From Gammaproteobacteria bacterium (GTDB taxonomy: Bacteria; Pseudomonadota; Gammaproteobacteria; GRL18), in contig JALUZF010000027.1 in NCBI GenBank assembly GCA_027012135.1, positions 1 through 42,358 on the forward strand: 42,358 nt of DNA, given 5' to 3'. The notes beneath the pieces are model-generated. The model did not search any database and was not told the DNA's origin. It was given only the letters and a program-made list of their open reading frames with translations. The stretch's first letter is position 1; each line of letters starts with the position of its first letter. Positions 8,005 through 16,221 of the stretch are shown one piece after another. The position numbers were made by a program, and so were the translations under genes.

Positions 8005-9357
8005 TTATAGCTTAAAACTCACTGCTACCTTTAAACCACCCTTATCAGATGGGCCAAATTCAATGTGGCCATTATAGGCAGTAACAATATCCTGTACAAT
8101 GGCCAGGCCGACGCCATGTCCGGGTGTCAGTTCATCAATTCGTACACCGCGTCGGGTAATGGTAGTTATTTTTTCTGTTTTAATACCGGGGCCGTTATCT
8201 TCAATAATAATACTGAGCTGAGTGGAATCCTGGCTTACTTCAATATCTATGCTGTCCTTACACCATTTACAGGCATTATCCAGCAGGTTACCCAGTATTT
8301 CCATTAAATCGCCTTCATCCATTTTAAACTGGATACCGGGCGTTATTTGAGTGGTAAATTGAATGGCTTTTTCCCGATATATTTTTTTCATACTGTCAAG
8401 CAGGGATTTTATAACCGGCTCAAGTTTCAGGTACTGGATATGAGGGGACGGGCTGGTGGTACTGGCTTTCTGTAGTTGGTATTCAACAATATTGTTAATT
8501 CGTTGTACGGCTTTATCGACCTGTTCAATATAATTTTCAGGATACTGTTTATCGAAACTCTGTCCCTGAATAATGGCCAGAGGCGTTTTCAGGCTATGGG
8601 CCAGGTCGGCGAGGGCGTTTCGGTAGCGTTCCTGCTGCTGACGTTCATAACGGATCAGTTCGTTAACATTACGGGTGAGCGGCTGCAGTTCCTGGGGGTA
8701 GTCCTGCTGTAATAGTTCCTGTTCACCCTGTTCAACGGCCTTGATTTCATATTCCACATCTCGCAGGGGTTTCAGACCCCAGCGCAGCATAACAAACAGG
8801 CTGATCAGCAGGGTAACGGACATTAATAATAAATGGCTCCAGAGGCTTTTCTGATAACTGTCAATGATCTGGTATAGTTCACTGAGATCATCACTGATAT
8901 GGTAAATAAGCGGGGTCTGGCGGTTATTTAGATTCCAGAAAATGGCAATGCTCAGGCCGATATAGTCCTTGCCGTCCACAGTAAAGGTCTGAAAAACTTT
9001 TTTACCATGAATAATGGTTCTGCCCGGCGGCAGATGGCGGGGATTGCTGCCGGAAGAATGCCATAAGATGGTTCCGTCGGCCTGAGTAATATAGGCGGAC
9101 AGGCTGACATCATGATTAAGGATGTCGACAGTCAGTTTTTGCGGACTGTTTTGCGGATTAACAGCATTGAGTTCCCGGTCTGCCATTAACAGGTAAATCT
9201 GCCCGGTCAGGCGTTCTTTTAAGGCGGAAAAGGCGTTGTTATAAAAGGCTTTATTCAGGGTATAACCGGTTAAAATAACAAACAGGCTGACCACAATGAC
9301 CGCCCCGATAATAATCCGCTTATTGATGGAGTTAAAATAAATGGACAGGTTATTCAA
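8005..9357 (-). CDS. phoQ: PhoQ-like sensor histidine kinase
   Basis: A 450-residue kinase with TM helices at about 15-34 and 172-192 enclosing a ~135-residue periplasmic sensor, a HAMP-like linker, the H-box DLAHSLKTPL (His254), N-box EILGNLLDNACKWC, G1 EDNGPGI and G2 GHGVGLAIVQDI. The segments DLAHSLKTPL, GNLLDNACKxC and RVDxLxPGxGVGLA closely follow E. coli PhoQ. The acidic patch that binds divalent cations in enterobacterial PhoQ is not evident in the sensor, so the stimulus may differ. The start appears to be TTG at 9357, 13 nt after the regulator stop; there is no ATG or GTG alternative that keeps TM1. The symbol reflects resemblance, not proven orthology. Confidence 0.88.
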   Translation of the reverse strand: MNNLSIYFNSINKRIIIGAVIVVSLFVILTGYTLNKAFYNNAFSALKERLTGQIYLLMADRELNAVNPQNSPQKLTVDILNHDVSLSAYITQADGTILWHSSGSNPRHLPPGRTIIHGKKVFQTFTVDGKDYIGLSIAIFWNLNNRQTPLIYHISDDLSELYQIIDSYQKSLWSHLLLMSVTLLISLFVMLRWGLKPLRDVEYEIKAVEQGEQELLQQDYPQELQPLTRNVNELIRYERQQQERYRNALADLAHSLKTPLAIIQGQSFDKQYPENYIEQVDKAVQRINNIVEYQLQKASTTSPSPHIQYLKLEPVIKSLLDSMKKIYREKAIQFTTQITPGIQFKMDEGDLMEILGNLLDNACKWCKDSIDIEVSQDSTQLSIIIEDNGPGIKTEKITTITRRGVRIDELTPGHGVGLAIVQDIVTAYNGHIEFGPSDKGGLKVAVSFKL

Positions 9358-9370
9358 GGGTGAGCGCCGC

Positions 9371-10042
9371 TTATTGCAGGTTAAACCGGTAACCCCGGCC
9401 GCGTACGGTTTCTATGGGCTTTAACCGGCCATCGGGAGCCAGTTTTTTGCGCAGCCGGCCCATAATAACTTCCAGTACATTGCTGTCCCGGTCCTCATTG
9501 TGAGGATAAAGATAATCAGACAGTTCGGATTTGGATATAACCTTATTGTGCCGGCGCATCAGGTATTCGAGAATTTTATATTCAAATTCAGTGAGCTCCA
9601 GAAGCTGACCGGACAGGGTGGTCTGCTGACTGTCAGGGTTTATACAGACAGGGCCATAACAGATCTCCTGTGAGCTGCTATTAGAAGCCCGGCGCAGCAG
9701 GGCATTAATGCGTGCCAGCAGTTCTTCCATATGAAAGGGCTTAACCAGGTAATCATCGGCACCGGCTTCCAGTCCCTCTACCTTGTCCTGCCAGCGGCCT
9801 CTGGCGGTAAGCACCAGTATCGGCAAAGTGCTGCCCTGTTTGCGTAAGGCTTTAATAATGTCTATGCCTGACAGTTCCGGCAGCCCGATATCAATAATGG
9901 CAATATCTACCGGGTATTCGCTGGCAAAGTACAGGCCTTCCTTGCCGTTGCCGGTCACATCGACCTGAAAATGCTCAGCCTCTAACTGGCCGCGGATCTG
10001 CTCCTGAAGCTGAACTTCATCTTCTATCAGCAAGGCTCGCAT
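9371..10042 (-). CDS. phoP: PhoP-like OmpR-family response regulator
   Basis: A 223-residue two-domain regulator. The receiver has the acidic pocket (IEDE), phospho-acceptor D51 in IIDIGLPE, LTAR and the conserved Lys in LVKPFHMEEL. The winged-helix domain contains LTEFEYKILEYLMRR, KSELSDYLYP, VLEVIMGRLRKKL and ETVRGRGYRF. The sequence LPILVLTARGRWQDKVEGLEAGADDY closely follows E. coli PhoP. It starts 1 nt after the stop of the glycine-zipper gene and is followed directly by the cognate kinase. The PhoP-box-like repeat at 10690-10706 suggests autoregulation of the whole operon. Confidence 0.92.
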   Translation of the reverse strand: MRALLIEDEVQLQEQIRGQLEAEHFQVDVTGNGKEGLYFASEYPVDIAIIDIGLPELSGIDIIKALRKQGSTLPILVLTARGRWQDKVEGLEAGADDYLVKPFHMEELLARINALLRRASNSSSQEICYGPVCINPDSQQTTLSGQLLELTEFEYKILEYLMRRHNKVISKSELSDYLYPHNEDRDSNVLEVIMGRLRKKLAPDGRLKPIETVRGRGYRFNLQ

Positions 10043-10043
10043 T

Positions 10044-10640
10044 TTAGTCCTCCACAGGGGTTGCCACCAGTTTCATGCGTAAAGTATCACCAGGTTCATG
10101 TTTAGTCTGGGTAGTGTATTCACTGCCATTATAACGGTAACGTACCCGATAGCCTACTACCTTTTCTTCTTCATAGGTTTTGTAACGGGTAGTACAATGC
10201 TGCCGGGTTTCATATCTGGCTCTGTTGAATTCAGGAATTGTACGCCGGTTATGAGTCAGGTCATAAGCAACCGCACCGCCCAGTATACCGCCGGCTACAG
10301 CTCCGGCTTTCTTATTAGACTTACTGTGACCCAGGGCATTACCGATACCGCCGCCGACCAGTGTGCCGAGTACTGTTCCAGTATATGAGTTTTGATCGAA
10401 CATGGCATCAAAATAACTGTTCTGAGCTGATTGAGTCCGGGATGGTTCAATCTGAACCTGTTCAGACCAGCAGTCCTGGTAGGGGGTTGAATGCTGGATG
10501 ATTTTGGAAACCGGTGTGGCACTGATGACCGGGACATACTCATAAGATATATGTGATTGACCTTTGGCATAAAGTGCTGTCTGGGCTGTTAAGCCAATTA
10601 ACACGGTGAGACTGATTGTCAATGTTTTGAAATTAAACAT
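10044..10640 (-). CDS. Glycine-zipper 2TM envelope protein (17-kDa antigen/SlyB-like)
   Basis: A 198-residue exported protein. Residues 1-25 are a Sec signal peptide (ends near ALYAKG) with no lipobox cysteine, unlike SlyB lipoproteins. A glycine-zipper pair occupies about 87-127 (GTVLGTLVGGGIGNALG, KKAGAVAGGILGGAVAYDL). The N-terminal VPVISATPV and CWSEQV segment and the C-terminal YRVRYRYNGSEYTTQTKHEPG strands are typical of a widespread gammaproteobacterial family. Two cysteines (C57, C149) may pair in the periplasm. The ribosome site AAAGGAG is strong. It is first in a PhoP/PhoQ-like operon; in enterobacteria the glycine-zipper protein SlyB is PhoP-regulated, so a similar envelope role is reasonable but inferred. 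Confidence 0.82.
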   Translation of the reverse strand: MFNFKTLTISLTVLIGLTAQTALYAKGQSHISYEYVPVISATPVSKIIQHSTPYQDCWSEQVQIEPSRTQSAQNSYFDAMFDQNSYTGTVLGTLVGGGIGNALGHSKSNKKAGAVAGGILGGAVAYDLTHNRRTIPEFNRARYETRQHCTTRYKTYEEEKVVGYRVRYRYNGSEYTTQTKHEPGDTLRMKLVATPVED

Positions 10641-10664
10641 GATGAACTCCTTTCCCTCTTGATT

Positions 10665-10706
10665 TACTGATATAATCTCACCCTTATCCTGAACGATTAA
10701 TGAACT
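10665..10706 (-). promoter_or_regulatory. PhoP-box-like promoter of the glycine-zipper/phoPQ/CNNM operon
   Basis: On the minus strand a hexamer AGTTCA (10706-10701), 5-nt spacer and second hexamer CGTTCA (10695-10690) form a direct repeat with 11-bp phase. That is the geometry of the PhoP box ((T/G)GTTTA-N5-(T/G)GTTTA), with C for T at one position of each half. A GATTAT hexamer (10677-10672), four of six matches to the -10 consensus, follows after exactly 12 nt, the spacing known for class I PhoP promoters of enterobacteria. A start near 10665 would leave a short leader carrying AAAGGAG. The repeat and spacings are seen directly; binding is inferred. Confidence 0.55.
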
Positions 10707-10733
10707 TTTTCACTGTAAATGCAGCAGTTTTGT

Positions 10734-10754
10734 ATCACATTCACAGAATGTGAT
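10734..10754. promoter_or_regulatory. Perfect 9-bp inverted repeat upstream of aroC
   Basis: ATCACATTC and GAATGTGAT form perfect 9-bp arms around the 3-nt spacer ACA, centred about 60 nt before the aroC start in the space shared with the divergent phoP-type operon. The half-sites have the opposite orientation to a CRP site (TCACA outside, TGTGA on the far side). No T-tract follows, so it is not a terminator. It looks like an operator for a dimeric regulator of unknown identity. Confidence 0.45.
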
Positions 10755-10803
10755 TTAATTCTCAAAAAACAGTAACTCTTTTATTTAAAACGGTTGGCGT
10801 GCT

Positions 10804-11922
10804 ATGTCTGGAAACTCCTTTGGAAAATTATTTGTTGTTAGTTCATTTGGTGAAAGCCATGGCAGGGCAATTGGCTGTATTGTGGACGGCTGTCCTCCCG
10901 GGCTGGAATTATCTGAAGCGGATCTGCAAACCGATCTGGATCGCCGTAAACCGGGTACATCCCGGCATACCACTCAGCGCCGGGAAGATGATGAAGTGCA
11001 GATCCTGTCTGGGATTTTTGAGGGTAAAACCACGGGTACGCCCATATCACTGGTTATTTATAATAAAGATCAGCGTTCCAAAGATTACGGCAATATCAAA
11101 AATACCTTTCGTCCCGGCCATGCTGATTATACTTACCAGCAGAAATACGGTTTCAGGGATTATCGCGGCGGCGGCCGTTCTTCGGCCAGAGAGACTGCTT
11201 CACGGGTAGCGGCCGGAGGTATTGCTAAAAAATATCTGAAAGATGTTTACGGCATTGAAATTCGAGGCTATCTGTCCCAGCTTGGCCCTATTAAAACAGC
11301 TCAGCCTGGTGACGATCATTTTAACTGGGAGCTGGTCAATATTAACCCATTTTTCAGTCCCGATGAGCGCCAGATCAAGCCCATGGAAGACTATATGGAT
11401 GCCCTCAGAAAAGAGGGTAATTCGGTGGGTGCTAAAGTTTCCGTAGTGGCCAGCGGTATGCTACCCGGTCTGGGTGAGCCGATTTTTGACCGTCTGGATG
11501 CAGATATTGCCCATGCCATGATGAGTATTAATGCTGTAAAAGGTGTTGAAATTGGTGCCGGCTTTGACAGCGTAGAACAAAAGGGTACCGAGCATCGGGA
11601 TGAAATCACTCCGGAAGGTTTTCTTTCTAATCATGCGGGCGGTATTCTGGGCGGTATATCCTCAGGTCAGGATATTGTGGTGCATATTGCTCTCAAACCA
11701 ACTTCCAGTCTGCGCCTGCCTGGACGAAGTGTGGATGTCAATGGTGAACCAATTGAAGTGGTTACCCAGGGGCGTCATGATCCCTGCGTCGGCATTCGGG
11801 CTACTCCGATAGCGGAAGCCATGCTGGCTATTACGCTGATGGATCACCTGCTGCGCCATCGGGCGCAGAATGCGGATGTGCAGTCAATAACACCAGTTAT
11901 TCCTGCCCAACCTGACTCATAA
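10804..11922 (+). CDS. aroC: Chorismate synthase
   Basis: A 372-residue enzyme converting 5-enolpyruvylshikimate 3-phosphate to chorismate with reduced FMN, the last shared step of aromatic amino acid synthesis. Signatures are abundant: [18 protein letters not shown] at the N-terminus, [22 protein letters not shown], the basic [21 protein letters not shown], the [18 protein letters not shown] segment, and [14 protein letters not shown] with the terminal [17 protein letters not shown]. It is full length for the family. It is divergent from the envelope/two-component operon and followed 25 nt later by an MFS gene; this aroC-MFS pair is common. The chorismate made here feeds the trp genes downstream. 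Confidence 0.98.
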   Translation: MSGNSFGKLFVVSSFGESHGRAIGCIVDGCPPGLELSEADLQTDLDRRKPGTSRHTTQRREDDEVQILSGIFEGKTTGTPISLVIYNKDQRSKDYGNIKNTFRPGHADYTYQQKYGFRDYRGGGRSSARETASRVAAGGIAKKYLKDVYGIEIRGYLSQLGPIKTAQPGDDHFNWELVNINPFFSPDERQIKPMEDYMDALRKEGNSVGAKVSVVASGMLPGLGEPIFDRLDADIAHAMMSINAVKGVEIGAGFDSVEQKGTEHRDEITPEGFLSNHAGGILGGISSGQDIVVHIALKPTSSLRLPGRSVDVNGEPIEVVTQGRHDPCVGIRATPIAEAMLAITLMDHLLRHRAQNADVQSITPVIPAQPDS

Positions 11923-11947
11923 ACACCAGGCACCCAGATCAAAATCC

Positions 11948-13087
11948 TTGATTAAAAATATTCCATATTGGCGTCTGTCCAGTTTTTACTGGTTTTATTT
12001 TGCCACTCTGGGCGCTTTTATACCCTATTGGGGTCTGTATCTGTCCGATGCCGGCTATGATCCAGTGCAAATCGGACAGTTAATTGCCGTCATTATGAGC
12101 ACCAAAATTGTGGCGCCTTATATCTGGGGCTGGATTGCCGATCACCGTGGAAACCGGCTGACTATTATCCGTATTGGTGCCATCCTTTCACTGCTGGGTT
12201 TTTCGTCGATTTTTCTGGTCAACGGCTTTTGGGCACTGTTTCTGGTATTAATGGTTTTCAGTTTCTTCTGGAATGCTATATTACCCCAGTATGAAGCCCT
12301 GACCTTTAATCATCTTGGAAAAAAAGCAGACCAGTACAGCTGGATCCGGATATGGGGCTCTCTGGGATTTGTAGTCGCAGTGACAATTATGGGCTGGGTA
12401 TTAATGTCCATGCCGGTCAGTCAGTTGCCCATAGTAGTGACTATGCTGTTAGCCGGTATTGCCGTTTCAACCTTTCTGGTCAGTGAGCATAACGGCAATG
12501 AGTATCATGAGGCCCATACCAGTATTGTACAGATCCTCAAACGCCCGGAAGTCATTGCTCTGCTAACAGCCTGCCTGCTGGTACAGGCCAGTCACGGTCC
12601 GTACTACACGTTTTATTCAATCTATGCAGAAGAGCATGGCTATGAAAAATCCTGGATAGGCCTTCTCTGGGCTATAGGTGTACTGTCTGAGGTTGTGGCC
12701 TTTGCGCTGATGCCCTGGCTGGTTAAACGCTTTGGGTTCAGAAACCTGCTGCTGGCCAGCCTGTTTTCCGGTTCTCTGCGCTGGTTGATGATTGCTTTCT
12801 TTATTGATAATGCCCTGTTAATCACTTTTGCCCAGATATTTCATGCTTCAACCTTCGGGATCTACCATGCAGTAGCCATTGCTTATATCCATCGTTTTTT
12901 CAAAGGTAATAACCAGGGCAAGGGGCAGGCGCTATACAGCAGTGTCAGTTTTGGTGTCGGCGGTGCTATTGGCAGCCTGTACGGCGGTTACCTGTGGGAA
13001 AGTCAGGGTTCCACCTTAACCTTTATTCTGGCCGCCGTATTATCCTTTGCGGCTTTTGCTATTTCCTGGAAATACACCAGAAATTAA
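11948..13087 (+). CDS. MFS transporter (HcaT/3-phenylpropionate-permease-like)
   Basis: A 379-residue, 12-helix permease of the MFS_1-like group. It opens with IPYWRLSSFYWFYFATLGAFIPYWGLYL and has the loop 2-3 motif IWGWIADHRGNR (a variant of GxxxDRxGR), followed by a second half starting near residue 200 with ILKRPEVIALLTACLL. Proteins of this group are annotated as 3-phenylpropionate or nucleoside/sugar proton symporters, but the gene conserved beside aroC is of unknown substrate. The start is TTG at 11948; no in-frame ATG would include the first helix. Located in the inner membrane and probably co-transcribed with aroC. Confidence 0.85.
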   Translation: MIKNIPYWRLSSFYWFYFATLGAFIPYWGLYLSDAGYDPVQIGQLIAVIMSTKIVAPYIWGWIADHRGNRLTIIRIGAILSLLGFSSIFLVNGFWALFLVLMVFSFFWNAILPQYEALTFNHLGKKADQYSWIRIWGSLGFVVAVTIMGWVLMSMPVSQLPIVVTMLLAGIAVSTFLVSEHNGNEYHEAHTSIVQILKRPEVIALLTACLLVQASHGPYYTFYSIYAEEHGYEKSWIGLLWAIGVLSEVVAFALMPWLVKRFGFRNLLLASLFSGSLRWLMIAFFIDNALLITFAQIFHASTFGIYHAVAIAYIHRFFKGNNQGKGQALYSSVSFGVGGAIGSLYGGYLWESQGSTLTFILAAVLSFAAFAISWKYTRN

Positions 13088-13104
13088 ACGAAAGTAAGAT
13101 AATT

Positions 13105-13136
13105 TTTACGTTCCTTAGAATAATCTGAGATATAAT
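13105..13136 (+). promoter_or_regulatory. Candidate sigma70 promoter for the gene at 13183
   Basis: A perfect TATAAT at 13131-13136 lies about 45 nt before the start. The best -35-like hexamer is TTTACG at 13105-13110, with a long 20-nt spacer, so only the -10 is convincing. Confidence 0.3.
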
Positions 13137-13182
13137 ATTAATATGTGTTAATGTTTATAAGTCGTTCAGAAGGTGCATGGTA

Positions 13183-14169
13183 ATGCATGGAAGTATTGAA
13201 CATCCGCTCACAGTAAGTCCAGATCAACAGGGCAGCTATTTTATGTCTGAGTATTTATCCGACTTTTTAACCGATTTTTTAAATTCCAGTTTTGTAAACC
13301 AGCTTTCTTCATTTATTGACCAGTTAGTTGCCCAATCATCAGATGTAAAATACCTTCTGCTGTTTCTGGGAATAGCCATGCTTTTTCTGTTTATGTTGTT
13401 TTTTTTCAGAGCCAGAGAGCAGCCGGATGATGAGTTTATTCATATACCCGTTACAAAATACCCGGACAATCCAGAAACTGATAGTTTAGATACTAATATT
13501 TCAGGGACTGACACAGCAATTAATAATACCTCTTCAGATAGTGTTGATGATACCGACGTTAAGCATTTAAAAACTCGTCTTAAAGATAAAAATATACTTG
13601 AGGCGGCGTTTCAGCCTGAATGGGATGTGCATAATACCATGGCTGATATTCAGAGTGATGAAATAAACAGCCCTTTAATGAGTGATGAAATATCTGATCC
13701 GCTCAATTCAATGGCAGAGATTAGAAAAGTTAATCAAAGTACCCTGGATCAACGGATCAGCGCCTTTCAGGAGCTCAATACTGATATTCAGATGGCTGAT
13801 GAACAATGGCTGCAGGAATTTGAAAATATCCGCAATAACGAGAAACTGGATGTTTTTATCGATGAATTTGAACAACTATTATCAGAAATAAACAGTCGTA
13901 CAAAAAATGTGGAAGATAGTCCGGAAAATCTGGATAATTTAATCCAGTTTCAGTCCTCCATTCGCTTTATTAAGGTGCTTTCTGAAATGGTACAGGCACA
14001 ACGTTTAAATCGTTTTTCCTATACCGTGGCAGAATTTCTTGACGGTCTGATTGAAGGGAAGATCAGTACATCTTCTGACACCGGCAGGCGCTTAAGCAAG
14101 GTGGCTAAATTTTATAACCAGTACAGCCGATTGTTAAAAGGCCAGTCCAGTTATAAAATTTCTGCTTAA
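13183..14169 (+). CDS. Unknown single-TM protein with acidic cytoplasmic region
   Basis: I do not recognise this protein. From the ATG at 13183 it has 328 residues; AGAAGG at 13168-13173 fits this start better than the ATG two codons upstream. One membrane helix lies at about 57-75 (YLLLFLGIAMLFLFMLFFF), followed by RAREQ, so the long C-terminal part should be cytoplasmic. Residues about 80-160 are acidic and of low complexity with many Asp, Ser and Thr. Residues 175-325 are predicted helical with a conserved-looking end (RLSKVAKFYNQYSRLLKGQ). Its stop is 6 nt from that of the convergent soxXA gene. Codon use looks like that of its neighbours. A motility or envelope role would be a guess. Confidence 0.65.
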   Translation: MHGSIEHPLTVSPDQQGSYFMSEYLSDFLTDFLNSSFVNQLSSFIDQLVAQSSDVKYLLLFLGIAMLFLFMLFFFRAREQPDDEFIHIPVTKYPDNPETDSLDTNISGTDTAINNTSSDSVDDTDVKHLKTRLKDKNILEAAFQPEWDVHNTMADIQSDEINSPLMSDEISDPLNSMAEIRKVNQSTLDQRISAFQELNTDIQMADEQWLQEFENIRNNEKLDVFIDEFEQLLSEINSRTKNVEDSPENLDNLIQFQSSIRFIKVLSEMVQAQRLNRFSYTVAEFLDGLIEGKISTSSDTGRRLSKVAKFYNQYSRLLKGQSSYKISA

Positions 14170-14175
14170 TTTAGA

Positions 14176-15393
14176 TTAATAACGGATAGCAGGCGTTTCG
14201 ATGGGCAGGCCATTCCCCCTGGCGTTGAGATAAATTTCCAGGTCGCGAAATTCATCAGAATCCTGTTCAAAGGTTTCTGCCCTCAGAGAGCGGAAACATT
14301 CCCTTAAACGCTGTGGGAGATTAATCATTTTCTGAGCTTCAAGACGGTATTCCGGAAAACCATTGGTATGTCCCTGAGACAGTTTCTGACCACGCAGCAT
14401 TTTCCCTGTATGGACATCATGGCAATGATCACAGCTCATATTCATCTGTCCGAAACGGGTATAATATAATTTTTTCCCGGCTTCATAATACGGTTTCATG
14501 GGGCCGCTGACATCTACATTGACTTTTTCACCCTGGGCCAGATAACGCAAAAAGGTTTCCAGGGCCAGTAATTCTCTGTCATCATACAGCAGGGGCAGAT
14601 TATCCAGCTGGTTTTCCCAGCAGCGTTGAATCTGATCTCGCAGGGTTAATGGTTTACCCAGTTCGGCAATAAACTTCGGGTATTGTGCAATACTGGCAGG
14701 GGAGAGCTGTTCACCGTCGGCACCGTGACAGCTGGCACAGCTTTTATCATCATCACAGGGCCGGGCAAATAATTTTTTCCCCAGTTCAATTAATTCATAA
14801 CCCGGATTCTGAAAATCATCATCCTGCATTTCCCGGGCTTCCTGGGAAATAAACTCATAACCGGATTTAAGGCCGTCAGGTATTGGCAGGGTATTGGCTT
14901 CTATAGCCTTATCCGGTGCTTTTAAGGTCTTAAGATAGGCAATTAAATCTTCTACCTCCTGAGCACTGAGAATGGTGGTACCCTCATATTGAGGTGCAAT
15001 GCGGTTAATATACCGGGTACTGAGGTAATAGCTGGGCATAATAGTAAACGGGTTTAAACGCTGCATATCCACAATCCGTAAACGCAGATCTGCCGCATTA
15101 AATTTATTACTGATATCATACAGGGCAGGACCGATAGTGCCATGGAATTCCTCTTCTGGTATCGGCAGCTGATGACAGGAAATACAGTTACCCTTATTCC
15201 TGTTCTTTGCCAGCAGACGGCCTCTAGCAGGATCGCCTGTTAAATTATTCAGAGGTTCACTAATAGCATTGTCAGTAATGGTATAAGAAGGTTCTTCAGC
15301 CTGAATGCTTATAATGCCTGACAAGCAGCACAGTAAAAACAGAAACATGGACTTGCGCACAAAATACACCTTTATAAGATAATGTTTATTCAC
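14176..15393 (-). CDS. soxXA: Fused SoxX-SoxA triheme cytochrome c
   Basis: A 405-residue periplasmic protein with a Sec signal (residues 1-32). Residues about 50-158 form a SoxX domain: haem motif CISCH (70-74), RIVDMQRLNPFTIMPSYY with the likely axial Met119, and AQEVEDLIAYLKTL. Residues about 174-405 form a diheme SoxA: REMQDDDFQNPG, CASCH (219-223) with Cys258 as probable axial ligand, CDHCH (321-325), and RLRECFRSLRAE in which C366 matches the active-site cysteine persulfide ligand. In the Sox pathway SoxXA conjugates thiosulfate to the SoxYZ carrier; normally SoxX and SoxA are separate chains. No soxYZ, soxB or soxCD lies in this window. The fusion is seen directly; activity is inferred. 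Confidence 0.9.
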   Translation of the reverse strand: MNKHYLIKVYFVRKSMFLFLLCCLSGIISIQAEEPSYTITDNAISEPLNNLTGDPARGRLLAKNRNKGNCISCHQLPIPEEEFHGTIGPALYDISNKFNAADLRLRIVDMQRLNPFTIMPSYYLSTRYINRIAPQYEGTTILSAQEVEDLIAYLKTLKAPDKAIEANTLPIPDGLKSGYEFISQEAREMQDDDFQNPGYELIELGKKLFARPCDDDKSCASCHGADGEQLSPASIAQYPKFIAELGKPLTLRDQIQRCWENQLDNLPLLYDDRELLALETFLRYLAQGEKVNVDVSGPMKPYYEAGKKLYYTRFGQMNMSCDHCHDVHTGKMLRGQKLSQGHTNGFPEYRLEAQKMINLPQRLRECFRSLRAETFEQDSDEFRDLEIYLNARGNGLPIETPAIRY

Positions 15394-15500
15394 TTATATA
15401 GTAATATTTGTTTAAGTAAAAGTCTTGTTTCTATAGGCAAAAAGACCAGAATATGGGATAATTCAACGTTAAATTGACATGGGTTTAACGGTTTTCGGAT

Positions 15501-15563
15501 GTCAGGATAGAAGGTCAGGATAAGAGCCGGGATAATGACCGAGATAAAAAGATGGCCAGGATA
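15501..15563 (+). repeat. Degenerate direct repeats running into the trpF start
   Basis: Units close to GTCAGGATAA start at 15501, 15514, 15526 (GCCGGGATA), 15537 (GACCGAGATA) and 15555 (GCCAGGATA, inside trpF codons 2-4). Spacing is 11-18 nt. They could be an accumulated simple repeat or repeated binding sites. A TTGACA at 15474-15479 upstream has no good -10 partner. Confidence 0.35.
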
Positions 15564-16172
15564 AAAATTTGCGGGATTACCAGTAGTGAAGATGCACTTT
15601 ATGCCTGCCGGGCAGGTGCAGATGCCATAGGCCTGGTTTTTTATCCGCCCAGCTCACGTCATGTAGATGTTCAGCAGGCCCGTAATATAGTGGCTGATAT
15701 TCCGCCGTTTACCAGTTCTGTGGCCCTGTTTGTTAATGCAGAACGAGCATTGATTGAACAGGTAATTGAACAGGTTAAAATCGATATCCTGCAGTTTCAT
15801 GGTGATGAAACAGAAAGCTTCTGCGCTTCGTTTACACGCCCTTATATCAAGGCCATACGAATGAAACCAGGACTGGATTTATATGAAGTTCAGGAACATT
15901 ATGCCTCTGCCCGGGCATTATTGCTGGACACTTATGTAAAAGGCGTGCCCGGCGGTACCGGGAAAGCCTTTAACTGGGATAAAATACCGCCTGATCTGCA
16001 TAAGCCGGTCATTCTGGCAGGCGGCCTGGATGCGGATAATGTCGCCCAGGCAGTGGCTCAGGTTAAACCTTATGCGGTGGATGTCAGCGGCGGTGTAGAG
16101 AAAAAAACTGAGGCAGAAAAAGGTAAAAAAGACCGGGCTGAAATCACCCGGTTTATTAATAATGCCAGATAA
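15552..16172 (+). CDS. trpF: Phosphoribosylanthranilate isomerase
   Basis: A 206-residue TIM-barrel enzyme performing the Amadori rearrangement of phosphoribosylanthranilate in tryptophan synthesis. Diagnostic segments are [13 protein letters not shown] with the catalytic cysteine, [25 protein letters not shown], the catalytic Asp in [30 protein letters not shown] and VDVSGGVE. Length is typical. It opens the run trpF-trpB-trpA-accD-folC-dedD-cvpA-purF, all on the plus strand; the trpF/accD/folC order is common in pseudomonads, and trpBA sit inside it here. It begins divergently from soxXA after a 158-nt gap. Confidence 0.97.
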   Translation: MARIKICGITSSEDALYACRAGADAIGLVFYPPSSRHVDVQQARNIVADIPPFTSSVALFVNAERALIEQVIEQVKIDILQFHGDETESFCASFTRPYIKAIRMKPGLDLYEVQEHYASARALLLDTYVKGVPGGTGKAFNWDKIPPDLHKPVILAGGLDADNVAQAVAQVKPYAVDVSGGVEKKTEAEKGKKDRAEITRFINNAR

Positions 16173-16221
16173 ATATCAGATAAAAGTACGGCAATAATTA
16201 TAATTTTTAACGGTAAGATAT

